From the IMG/VR virus record IMGVR_UViG_3300020417_000599, positions 1 to 24,522 of that record: a stretch of DNA of 24,522 nucleotides. One strand, 5' to 3'. Both the position numbers and the translations under genes were made by a program. This DNA comes from a virus. Of the stretch, positions 19,401 through 24,522 are shown piece after piece. The number at the start of each line of letters is the position of its first letter. Position 1 is the first letter of the stretch. The notes below the pieces were generated by a model. It had not been told where the DNA came from, did no database searches, and worked only from the letters and a program-made list of their open reading frames with translations.

Positions 19401-21619
19401 ACAGTAGGAATCTCTTGATAATCCGTACCTGGAGTATCAACAATGATCTCAGTGATCGGTCCTTTGGTGTGGACAAGCATTGTAGCGCCGATTCCAGACC
19501 CTACAAGGGACACTCTAGGTGAATCTACTACATCATACCCTTCACCGGAGTTCAGGACCTCTACAGACGCAATAGAACCGTATCTGACGATCTGATCAGA
19601 CTTAGGAGTAAAGATTTCGACACCGTTGGCAAATAGACCAATACCACGAGTTGCTTCTACCTTAGTATCTGCATATTCCTGAGGACCAAACGTAGATAGG
19701 AGTTTCTGATCCTTAAGTTCACTAGTGGCAATGTCTACAGGTGTTAGTGTGCCCTCAAGGGTGCCAGCATTTGCCTGGAAGTCGTCATTTTCATAGATTG
19801 TGATGTATTCTCCACGACGAACCTTATCAGGAGTCTCGGAAAGATAAATGGTGTCTTGATCTCTTACTCGTACATAGTAAGAACTGCCAGAACTGATTCC
19901 GCTGAATGTATTTCCAGTGTTTAGAAGAAGTTCGCCATTTCTGAGGTTATGACCTGGGATTGTTAGGTAGTTTGTAGTCGCTGCAATCCCAATATTGTTA
20001 TATGAGTGTGATCTGTTGGTTGCCTGGATACCCCAGTGTGGGATACTGTTAGAAGCAACTAATAGAGAATCTCCATCATAGAGATTCTGGACATCTGCAA
20101 CAAATCCTTCGGTAAGACGGATCTTCCTTCTTACCTTGTAGTTGGTATTCTCTGATAGTACCGTAGAGAAGACTGTAATAGTGTTTGTAGTTGAACTAAC
20201 AACTGAACCCTCGATAATATTGTTCTGATTATCAATAATCTCTACTACATCTTCATTATTGAAGTATACTGGATTCTTGAGAGTTAACCTGTAGTTGAAT
20301 GATCCAAGATCCTCAACTTTATCAACTTCAAGGGTTGATCTGTTGTTATGCAACCAGATTTCATGCTGAATAGACTTCTTGCTAGAACCCAAGTCCAGGA
20401 CTGGGATTACAGTGTTCTTTCTCTGCAAAGAAGCATTGAGTTCGATGTCCGAAACCAATACAAGAATCTTCAGGCAGACTTTTTTGGTTAGATCACCATC
20501 TTCGTATCCGACTAGTTCATCATACGATTCAATAGCACTACCAATACCAACAGACTCGGATAAAGCACTGGTATCCAAGAACTGGTTAAGGTTAATGCTG
20601 CCATAGGTGACTGTTTGATCGCCAATAGTCAACGTACCGGTAGTTCCAAACCCTACAGTGGAATCCACGAGGATAGAACTATCATTTACAGAAATCTCAT
20701 TCAGGTTTAACGTTCTATTGATCGATTTGAACGTTCCTTCAATAGTATTGGTGGAAAGACGGATTTTATAGAATCTTCTGCCGCTAACAATGACCTCTTC
20801 TACCCCAGTTACAGATCCACTGGTGTCTCCTTGAGTAATGGTGTACCCAATGAGTTTTTTAGGGTTGCCAAGGAAGGACTCACAGATCAATACTGTGTCC
20901 TTTACAAAGTTTGCATCGGAAGGACGAATAACGAAGTCCTGAGGAGTGATAAGATCGACTTCCTCACCATATAGAACTTTGAATAGGATTTTAAATGATT
21001 CTTCAGTACCTTTAGACTTGAAGAAGTCCTTTGCCTGCCTAATAAACGTTGACTGATCTAAACCACCAAAGAGAGATCTATTCTCAAACCCATTTAAGAT
21101 CTGAACCTTGAGTTTGCTTAGGAACTGGTTGAGAAATACGCTACTTAGGTTTTCTACTGTGTCACCAACACCATGAGTGCCAATACCAGTAGAACTGAAT
21201 GTAAGATACTCTGGTTGATTGGTTTTACTTAGGTTCTCAATGCCACTGAAACCACGAACACAACCAGTGAACGATGTTGATCCAATACCAGTGTAGGTAA
21301 TGATCTCATTATTAACTTTTAGGAGACCCCACTCCTTTGGCCAACCCCTAGTGGAGTCTACATAGATGGTTTCGGCAATACCATCAGCATATTCCGATAT
21401 TTTAGTTTCTTTGGTTAGATTCTCGTTGCTAAGAAAATCTAGATTCTTGTATTGGACCAGATTTGCCGCAATATCTACCGGTCCACCCTGAAACTCCTGA
21501 GAGTAATAGTAACTCTTTAAAAAATCCGCAAATAGTGGATTCTCCGTATCGACATACGAAGGAATCTGACTCTGAACTACGTCGGAGATCTTGATTTTGG
21601 ATACAGAAGTTTCGATCAT
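13454..21619 (-). CDS. Giant modular virion structural protein with YHYH module (2721 aa), gp7 position
   Basis: The protein sits directly after gp6, the place of T4 gene 7 (about 1030 residues), and is over twice that length. The N-terminus (QIPSYVDTENPLFADFLKSY) and residues about 190-240 (FIRQAKDFFKSKGTEESFKI ... ASDANF-like RPSDANFV) form a conserved phage baseplate-type region. The rest is mosaic. 'YTG...RG' modules lie at about 85-127 and 1454-1515, and HGF-type modules at about 551-603, 776-846, 897-945 and 1581-1640. GxGY modules lie at about 676-748, 996-1108, 1343, 1876-1906 and 1953. A YHYH-type module spans about 1145-1290 (GHSPILGWAYDGSPIYGPYA at 1165, LDEHNGRFCITPEYPNGVYA at 1236, YPYVIG at 1280). 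No catalytic site, signal peptide or membrane helix is evident. The start lies 3 bases after the gp6 stop, so translation is probably coupled. Functional equivalence with gp7 is inference from gene order. Confidence 0.87.
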   Translation of the reverse strand: MIETSVSKIKISDVVQSQIPSYVDTENPLFADFLKSYYYSQEFQGGPVDIAANLVQYKNLDFLSNENLTKETKISEYADGIAETIYVDSTRGWPKEWGLLKVNNEIITYTGIGSTSFTGCVRGFSGIENLSKTNQPEYLTFSSTGIGTHGVGDTVENLSSVFLNQFLSKLKVQILNGFENRSLFGGLDQSTFIRQAKDFFKSKGTEESFKILFKVLYGEEVDLITPQDFVIRPSDANFVKDTVLICESFLGNPKKLIGYTITQGDTSGSVTGVEEVIVSGRRFYKIRLSTNTIEGTFKSINRTLNLNEISVNDSSILVDSTVGFGTTGTLTIGDQTVTYGSINLNQFLDTSALSESVGIGSAIESYDELVGYEDGDLTKKVCLKILVLVSDIELNASLQRKNTVIPVLDLGSSKKSIQHEIWLHNNRSTLEVDKVEDLGSFNYRLTLKNPVYFNNEDVVEIIDNQNNIIEGSVVSSTTNTITVFSTVLSENTNYKVRRKIRLTEGFVADVQNLYDGDSLLVASNSIPHWGIQATNRSHSYNNIGIAATTNYLTIPGHNLRNGELLLNTGNTFSGISSGSSYYVRVRDQDTIYLSETPDKVRRGEYITIYENDDFQANAGTLEGTLTPVDIATSELKDQKLLSTFGPQEYADTKVEATRGIGLFANGVEIFTPKSDQIVRYGSIASVEVLNSGEGYDVVDSPRVSLVGSGIGATMLVHTKGPITEIIVDTPGTDYQEIPTVSVFGGNGTCVASPSMKKVPEIVSFNAGSQGGVVNTALDKFVFKKPHNFINGEEVIYGIGTTTATAIGIGTTPGTLVDSESYFVSVKNDFEISLSPTGDQARLGIGTIPISSNGTGEQTFTTKRRRFKVGSILVEQSTDFENKTYYVDRKDISKGKDMITIRDHGFSSGDLVTYDIEGSAPIVGLTSETNYYVIKIDDDNFRLSESFTLKPHVDIVNLPLNVRHIFKYPDITVSISGRQGITTSNATATPVARGSITKCIVKTPGEDYGSAVINGNFKPEVSILGGSRAELRPYIVNGRIEEVIVKSGGFDFFTSPDIVAEGSGVGAKFKATVLDGKVVGVKVINPGSGYDSSTVVKAKSPGIGAILNPQIEQWTVDNVFKFSENGSIKSDDGFFMPGRSSTYGKQYINLYAPRNLRTLKTDDGSGHSPILGWAYDGSPIYGPYAFTNTDGTGPLKYLKSSYVRSTALSRVNGPDFADFPSGYFVEDYSYVKGSGDLDEHNGRFCITPEYPNGVYAYFVTVSKDPVTDAGSPFFGSRKPEYPYVIGTTFKFKVPSQNFDIFNDQNTIPNGYKRNTAYQNFGLYEFVSTIKNAKAIIKSVTKAPIDRISVLESGINYAVNDSIVFDNSSTSGFGALAKISSVAGVGINSINSNVRGVEGITLITDGKTVTGIATLPHRLLDNTYVKIAGISSEKYSALTGLYQISVEKKSSRIDTALGSNNDTTTFGILDNSTHYNVGDVVKVGDEEMFVYNVDHDNNNLSVTRGYNGTVAAAHTNRSVLTRQETKFKYELKDYSNDALEENYQVFFDASADVGVGMTAGVGIGTTVSYVGPGNQQKEIFIPTRSIRLPNHGFRTGEELTYDTNGGLSLPYSYNGTDVHDLPSTVYAVNIEKDLIGIVTNKSQANENWNKVFFNANIGIGNTHSFKTNRNVVTADANIFDVVVSTGATHQLRPGDEVTVDITSGITRTVVATYDTPTNYVSIGASVNPPIVACVGDTLKFDVSDATLEELDLDFFVDNKFEKQFYGTGTTDVQITRNLSPGISSATVSIHLTEDVPSILYYNFTSRSLVKIVSSDIDIANFNQINVVPSRFAGLHAISTTSSNTFTYNIFDTAERVGYGSESTLEYTTKSLNARGPIDKVALLDRGRNYDILPILSVTTDIGDGAKLLPVGSNVGVSKTTEIIESGYDYPSDKTITVNATVPKVIVVEKNLKVDSVDVISGGVKYLTPPRVVVYNTKEDTINDTPKLETSLIGGAVSDVKVVFPGGLLSEKESRLISLDNTNGVGIISATYSDPTVTLRLKTPNTGFTTTNPLPFAVGEKVFVENVGVSSGLGYNSEDYRYKNFTLTGVNTAFGLIDQATISYELDEDPGSHDGQTFGSVSRELDLPTFKLNLVKTKIFPGEVLYSDTAQTLTATNTVKQEYEDYILVDSIVGFKPGDKLNGQTSGSIVSIKSLQDSDGEFMLSESFKKTFSWDDNVGKLNVFTERIQDSDYYQQFAYSLKSRVGVSSWSEPVDSLAHIAGYKKHSDLIIDSQPSIGATVKSGISSSDKSTILLLNGDGNKVYCKHDFDSVFELTNDDQTKSDKIVFKSERLSNNILALTNRVLEFDDISPDFYDDPDIERNIEIDSFQADSTVAIKYYAQIVHGEDSNRTDNIAQYAEFIVGRDDTTAYVNDYSKIYENFDIGKFNVDMEDSTVSVTFAPYNTALTYDITFYKEVISAQVGFGTTSFANINLSGVTSYVAPSATPEIQTIQSFDTEKFKSGYLSIVAMENGNFDINEAVFVGIGSTVHYATFGKMDTGAGIGTFSMDMTGTNDLQLQWHSVAGLGVTVSTFASLVGIATTSADTGITTNKYGVGDNQLGSHRKEIAASGSPVSEVIATYNYDIFTSVKLFIQVENVTDNEYSVFNLAESTWNGDTFLNKFANLSTNIDDPKRDMENTTLQVSGNNVLLKFTPRANKEYIIRTSEIKITKPDSISLDAVVTLQ

Positions 21620-21622
21620 CTC

Positions 21623-23503
21623 TTATCGTGTTACCTGACCGTTTTGATAACTGGACTGCGGTTGGAATCGTGTTCCGGACGTATTTCCACCAGAAGCAAT
21701 GCTATCTTGCTTCATTGTAATATTACTATTCGAAATATCGAACTGTAGATAGAGGTCCTTCCTTGCCAATACGTCATTTGACATTGGAATCGCCTGAATC
21801 TCAACAATATTCTGTGGTTTTTCGGTTGACGTAATGTTAATAGTATCTAGGAGGATTTCTCCAACGTCATATTTGACTTTACCTACGTTTGATGAGATAA
21901 CAGTTCCATCTTTGTCTACAAGCATCATCGGTGCAGACTTAGCAGTTGACAACTCTGTTGCCCCATTCATATCTGAGAGATATACTGTGCCAGAAATACC
22001 TTCTACAGTAAATCCTGTAGACTTGATGTTGAACTTAGACTTCTGACGATACATTTCATTATCAAAGCACAGTTCGTACTGAGAGAACTGATTAATCTGT
22101 GCTCTGAGGTTTCTACGCATTCTAACGGTTGTGATATTCGACGTAATCGAAGTATCTACACCGTCAATGATCGTTTGAACCTTACTATACTTAAATCTGC
22201 TGCCAAACTGATTGATTTCTGAAGAGTTGGCGTACTGTGTAAGAGCAGCAATGATGTCTGTGCGAACGTTGTCCGGATTTCCGACAAAATTCTCGTTATA
22301 ATAGACACAACTGTCGATTTCTACGAACAGATACTGCAAATCGATCATCACTGGGACGATTCCAGCGACAGAATACGATTTTAGCGACCCCAAAATCTCA
22401 TTTTTGGTGTAATCTGACAAATAAGCACCGTTTCTTGGTTTTGCAGCGATGAAAACACGCCCATATTGCGGTGGATTGAGGTCTTCGCCACCAAAAGCGG
22501 TCACTGATTCGATGTTTGGGTACAAAGAAGGCAAAATCGCCTCATAATCGTTCGCAGTTACTGCTCTATGCTGCGAAGAATACATTCTTGGAGCATAATA
22601 GCGCACGCTTTCGACACTTTCGATGTCATCTCCACCTTCAGAAGGGTTAGCTGTGAAGATTTGGGACTCAAAAGTCAGAATTGACGCTCCATCCTGGTCC
22701 TCAAGTGCTCCAAGGAACCTAAACTCGGAAGCTCCGTTGCCACTTTTACCATCTGTCTTGATATATTCCGCCGAAACGACGTTTCCGGACTCCAACTTCT
22801 TACCAAAAACGCCATCACCGAACAAAATCTCGTATTTTTCGTCGGTCGTTTCTTGAATTAGGAAAATATTTGACTCGGAAGTGATCCCGATGATGTTGTC
22901 AACTAGTTTATAGTCCGTTTTTGTAGTAGAAGCGTCATTTTCTTTGACACTAACACGCAAAGTTGTGGTATCAATGCCATCATTCGGGAGAATGTAGCGT
23001 TGATTTGGCAAAGAATCGTTTACAGTCCACTCTTTTTTGAGGTATTGACCCTGATAAATCTCCAGTATATCACTGGCAGCACCATCTTCTACCGAAAGTG
23101 TGACCTTTTCTGGTAAAGAGAACAAATAGTTCACATCATTAATGGAACTATTGGAGATCAAACCTGGTTGAATGGTGATTGATTCTACATCAGAACCCAA
23201 TCCATCGATAAAAACTTGTGTCTGTGCTCTCGCTGAACGCACAGAACGCGGAACATACCCAATATTGCGTGCTAGGGATACGACGTTCTCGCGCAAAGTG
23301 GCAGAATCAATGAAAGTTTCATTGACTGCCATGTTTGTATTGTAGGCAGTAATATATGAGTTATACGCAAGCAGGTTGATAATGATCGAAAGGTTAGAAC
23401 CTTCGAAGTCAAAATCAGTAAAGTTACTATTCTGTCTTAGATAATCTTTGATTGAGGTCTTAATGTCCTCAAAGTTTAGATTAGTAAACTGTGTGAGTGC
23501 CAT
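21623..23503 (-). CDS. gp6: Baseplate wedge protein gp6 (626 aa)
   Basis: The N-terminus (LTQFTNLNFEDIKTSIKDYL, then FEGSNLSIIINLLAYNSYIT and NMAVNETFIDSATLRENVVS) is the diagnostic gp6 opening, with the 'R...A' stretch GYVPRSVRSARAQ ending it at about residue 95. The body carries the Baseplate_J-like region, including YEILFGDGVFGKKLESGNVV near 230 and AVTANDYEAILPSLYPNIES near 320. Its length is close to T4 gp6 (660 residues). In T4, gp6 dimers build the inner iris ring of the baseplate and join wedges around the hub. It lies one base after the gp25 stop (TAA-T-ATG), as expected for the gp25-gp6 pair that nucleates the wedge. No strong Shine-Dalgarno sequence is visible, so coupling to gp25 is likely. 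Confidence 0.95.
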   Translation of the reverse strand: MALTQFTNLNFEDIKTSIKDYLRQNSNFTDFDFEGSNLSIIINLLAYNSYITAYNTNMAVNETFIDSATLRENVVSLARNIGYVPRSVRSARAQTQVFIDGLGSDVESITIQPGLISNSSINDVNYLFSLPEKVTLSVEDGAASDILEIYQGQYLKKEWTVNDSLPNQRYILPNDGIDTTTLRVSVKENDASTTKTDYKLVDNIIGITSESNIFLIQETTDEKYEILFGDGVFGKKLESGNVVSAEYIKTDGKSGNGASEFRFLGALEDQDGASILTFESQIFTANPSEGGDDIESVESVRYYAPRMYSSQHRAVTANDYEAILPSLYPNIESVTAFGGEDLNPPQYGRVFIAAKPRNGAYLSDYTKNEILGSLKSYSVAGIVPVMIDLQYLFVEIDSCVYYNENFVGNPDNVRTDIIAALTQYANSSEINQFGSRFKYSKVQTIIDGVDTSITSNITTVRMRRNLRAQINQFSQYELCFDNEMYRQKSKFNIKSTGFTVEGISGTVYLSDMNGATELSTAKSAPMMLVDKDGTVISSNVGKVKYDVGEILLDTINITSTEKPQNIVEIQAIPMSNDVLARKDLYLQFDISNSNITMKQDSIASGGNTSGTRFQPQSSYQNGQVTR

Positions 23504-23504
23504 A

Positions 23505-23909
23505 TTAGAGTCTCGTTGGTTCTAGTACAAAGTTGATTGCTTGTGTGGGAACAGATAAACCAACCACGTCGTAACGAATAGCAATGTCCAATGCATTGTC
23601 CTCAGGCATTGCTGTAACATCAACAGCCCTTAAAAGAACTCTTGGTTCGTAGTTCTCGATTACGGTACTAATCTCGGTCTTCAGGAGATCTTCGGTCTCC
23701 CCACTCATCAACTCAAATAGAGAGTCTGATATATTCGTACCAATTCTTCTATTGAAGAAGACTTCACCTGCTTGAATCCGAACCAGATTCTGTACTGCTC
23801 TCTTAATGGCATCAACATCGCTTAATGCGTTGATGTCATTGGTTATAGGATGTCGCTTGAACGATAGAGATATATCTCTGAATCCTTGAGATATCCTTTG
23901 AAGAGGCAC
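23505..23909 (-). CDS. gp25: Baseplate wedge protein gp25 (134 aa), GTG start
   Basis: This is a member of the GPW/gp25 family, the lysozyme-like fold shared with type VI secretion TssE. The N-terminus (ISQGFRDISLSFKRHPITND), the RIQAGEVFFNRRIGTNI segment at about 44-60, the family EPR motif (NYEPRV, EPR at 88-90) and the ending NFVLEPTRL are all present. Length matches T4 gp25 (132 residues). It binds gp6 near the tail tube and helps trigger sheath contraction. The start is a GTG (907-909); the codon two positions upstream is TAG in frame, and no ATG gives a complete N-terminus, so GTG is chosen. No good ribosome site precedes it. It is the first gene after a terminator and two late-promoter-like boxes. 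Confidence 0.94.
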   Translation of the reverse strand: MPLQRISQGFRDISLSFKRHPITNDINALSDVDAIKRAVQNLVRIQAGEVFFNRRIGTNISDSLFELMSGETEDLLKTEISTVIENYEPRVLLRAVDVTAMPEDNALDIAIRYDVVGLSVPTQAINFVLEPTRL

Positions 23910-23926
23910 TGTCTATGGTCTTCGGT

Positions 23927-23934
23927 TATTTATC
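23927..23934 (-). promoter_or_regulatory. Late-promoter-like box (proximal) before gp25
   Basis: The minus strand reads GATAAATA (23934 down to 23927), a 7-of-8 match to TATAAATA, 17 bases upstream of the GTG start. It lies between the intrinsic terminator and gp25, the position where a new transcript would have to begin. Confidence 0.6.
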
Positions 23935-23936
23935 CT

Positions 23937-23943
23937 TATTTAG
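23937..23943 (-). promoter_or_regulatory. Late-promoter-like box (distal) before gp25
   Basis: The minus strand reads CTAAATA (23943 down to 23937), the same heptamer that precedes gp8 and the tail-fibre gene. It lies 10 bases upstream of the proximal box and 27 bases from the start codon. Either or both boxes could serve. Confidence 0.45.
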
Positions 23944-23948
23944 AGCAC

Positions 23949-23977
23949 AAAAAAAGAGGTCTCATAGAGACCTCTTT
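23949..23977 (-). terminator. Rho-independent terminator after the 47-aa gene
   Basis: An 11-base-pair perfect stem (AAAGAGGTCTC with its reverse complement, arms 23953-23963 and 23967-23977) encloses a three-base loop. On the minus strand the descending arm runs into seven consecutive T (23955 to 23949). It lies 12 bases after the stop of the 47-residue gene. On the plus strand the arm is followed only by ATTA, so it works best for minus-strand transcripts. Confidence 0.88.
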
Positions 23978-23988
23978 ATTACCAATCG

Positions 23989-24132
23989 TTATTTACCTTG
24001 ACCTCGATAACGTTTCTTTGCACCGTTCCGCGAGGTAGCGGAAAGTTTTGTATTTTTCGATGAACCCTGACGTGCCTTTTTAGGACGCGATTCAATCAAG
24101 TTACCACCAGTGGACGTTTTTTTGACTGCCAT
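23989..24132 (-). CDS. Small, very basic cyanophage protein (47 aa)
   Basis: The ATG at 24130-24132 opens a 47-residue reading frame ending in TAA at 23989. It contains 9 Lys and 5 Arg against a single Glu, a net charge near +13, with Gly/Ser/Thr/Asn filling the rest, so it is probably unstructured until bound. The motif GGNLIESRPKKARQG (9-23) and the ending AKKRYRGQGK (38-47) match a small conserved hypothetical family I recall from T4-like cyanophages. A nucleic-acid-binding or ribosome-contacting role is plausible from charge alone but unproven. Its start lies 2 bases beyond the stop of the acidic 54-residue gene, and it is followed by the intrinsic terminator. It is not a chance frame: coding-like composition, synteny and terminator all agree. 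Confidence 0.8.
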   Translation of the reverse strand: MAVKKTSTGGNLIESRPKKARQGSSKNTKLSATSRNGAKKRYRGQGK

Positions 24133-24134
24133 AA

Positions 24135-24299
24135 TTACTCTATGTCGAAACCAAGATATTCTACAACGATATCGTCAGGGTGAGGGGTGCCTTGAGCATA
24201 GAACTGATCAGCAAGATCCTGCGTCACTTCTAGCATCTCCTCCTCATCAATAGAAGAGTAGATTTTTTTCCCCTGACAGTATATATCGTATTTTTCCAT
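24135..24299 (-). CDS. Small acidic cyanophage protein (54 aa)
   Basis: The ATG at 24297-24299 opens a 54-residue frame ending in TAA at 24135. It has 14 Asp/Glu against 3 Lys and no Arg, a net charge near -11. The layout is a beta hairpin (KYDIYCQGKKIYSSID), then a helix (EEEMLEVTQDLADQFYAQG), then PHPDDIVVEYLGFDIE. This resembles small conserved cyanophage hypotheticals with the pattern 'Y-x-V-Y ... L-x-x-x-E-x-x-x-x-x-x-D-L-A-x-x-F-Y-x-x-G-x-P'. No function is known to me. It starts 28 bases after the glycosyltransferase-like gene and ends 2 bases before the 47-residue basic protein, so the three probably share a transcript ending at the terminator. No clear ribosome site precedes it. Confidence 0.78.
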   Translation of the reverse strand: MEKYDIYCQGKKIYSSIDEEEMLEVTQDLADQFYAQGTPHPDDIVVEYLGFDIE

Positions 24300-24327
24300 T
24301 ATTCAAGCATCACGATTACATATCTAT

Positions 24328-24522
24328 CTAGATTACGCGAGTCTTCTCGTGACCGACTCGGATAGTTGGATCACACCAGATCTCGAATCCAGCTTTGATA
24401 GCGTCGAGACAGAATGAGACATCTTCACCACACATATCCTGAACTTCGCCAGAATCAAAGACTTGCATCTTAGGTGCGAACCAAGGATACTTCATCTCAG
24501 TGTGCTCGAAGACACCTTTCTT
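24328..24522 (-). CDS. Glycosyltransferase-like protein, C-terminal 64 residues (partial at right edge)
   Basis: The minus strand is open from the window edge to a TAG at 24328-24330, giving 64 residues. The segment GEDVSFCLDAIKAGFEIWCD followed by PTIRVGHEKTRVI matches the C-terminal part of family-2 (GT-A fold) glycosyltransferases. There, an ED pair begins a helix of the form 'EDxxFCxxAxxAG' and is followed by a His that helps bind the metal. I recall cyanophage relatives with nearly the same 'DPxIRVGHEKTRVI' ending. The donor and acceptor cannot be told from this fragment, and the nucleotide-binding N-terminal half and DxD motif lie outside the window. Phage enzymes of this kind may modify virion proteins, host surface glycans or DNA; none is favoured by what is visible. 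Confidence 0.72.
   Translation of the reverse strand, partial: KKGVFEHTEMKYPWFAPKMQVFDSGEVQDMCGEDVSFCLDAIKAGFEIWCDPTIRVGHEKTRVI

Noticed and set aside
1-24522. tRNA genes, riboswitches, integrase or att sites, auxiliary metabolic genes
   Set aside because: Reading the gaps between genes, none of which exceeds 79 bases, shows no cloverleaf, aptamer-like fold or attachment-site repeat. All long frames are structural proteins.

Overview
The window looks like part of the virion-structure region of a T4-like (contractile-tailed) cyanophage, most likely one infecting marine Synechococcus or Prochlorococcus. The basis is recognisable protein content: a gp25 lysozyme-fold baseplate protein, gp6, gp8, and the set of large beta-rich structural proteins and small accessory proteins that I associate with cyanomyoviruses. 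Base composition looks moderately AT-rich by eye (not computed). I see no tRNA, CRISPR array, insertion sequence, integrase or host-derived metabolic gene. No host name can be read from the sequence.

Every gene is on the minus strand, so the transcriptional order runs from high to low coordinates. Region A (24522 to about 23950) holds the 3' end of a glycosyltransferase-like gene, a 54-residue acidic protein and a 47-residue very basic protein, closed by a strong intrinsic terminator. Region B (23909 to 8735) begins with two late-promoter-like boxes and carries gp25, gp6, a giant 2721-residue protein in the place of T4 gene 7, a 1045-residue structural protein, and gp8. Region C (8735 to 1) carries a giant 2357-residue DUF4815-type protein, three small structural or accessory genes (63, 112 and 137 residues), and the N-terminal third or so of a tail-fibre-like protein that runs off the left edge.

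The genes are packed with gaps of -1 to about 40 bases. In T4 the order is 6-7-8-9-10. Here gp6 and gp8 are recognisable by sequence, while the genes between and after them are much larger and mosaic. Three beta-rich repeat modules recur across neighbouring proteins: a GxGY type, an HGF-x-x-G-x-x-x-x-Y type, and a 'YTG...RG..GT' type. This suggests that domain duplication and exchange enlarged this baseplate and its periphery. The 2721-residue protein also contains a clear YHYH-type module.

Expression appears organised by T4-like late promoters with an [A/C/G]-[A]-TAAATA core, found just upstream of gp25, the 1045-residue gene, gp8, the 112-residue gene and the tail-fibre gene. At three of these junctions the box is built over the stop codon of the upstream gene. 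No stretch over 300 bases lacks a gene; the longest non-coding interval is 79 bases (23910 to 23988) and holds the terminator and promoters.
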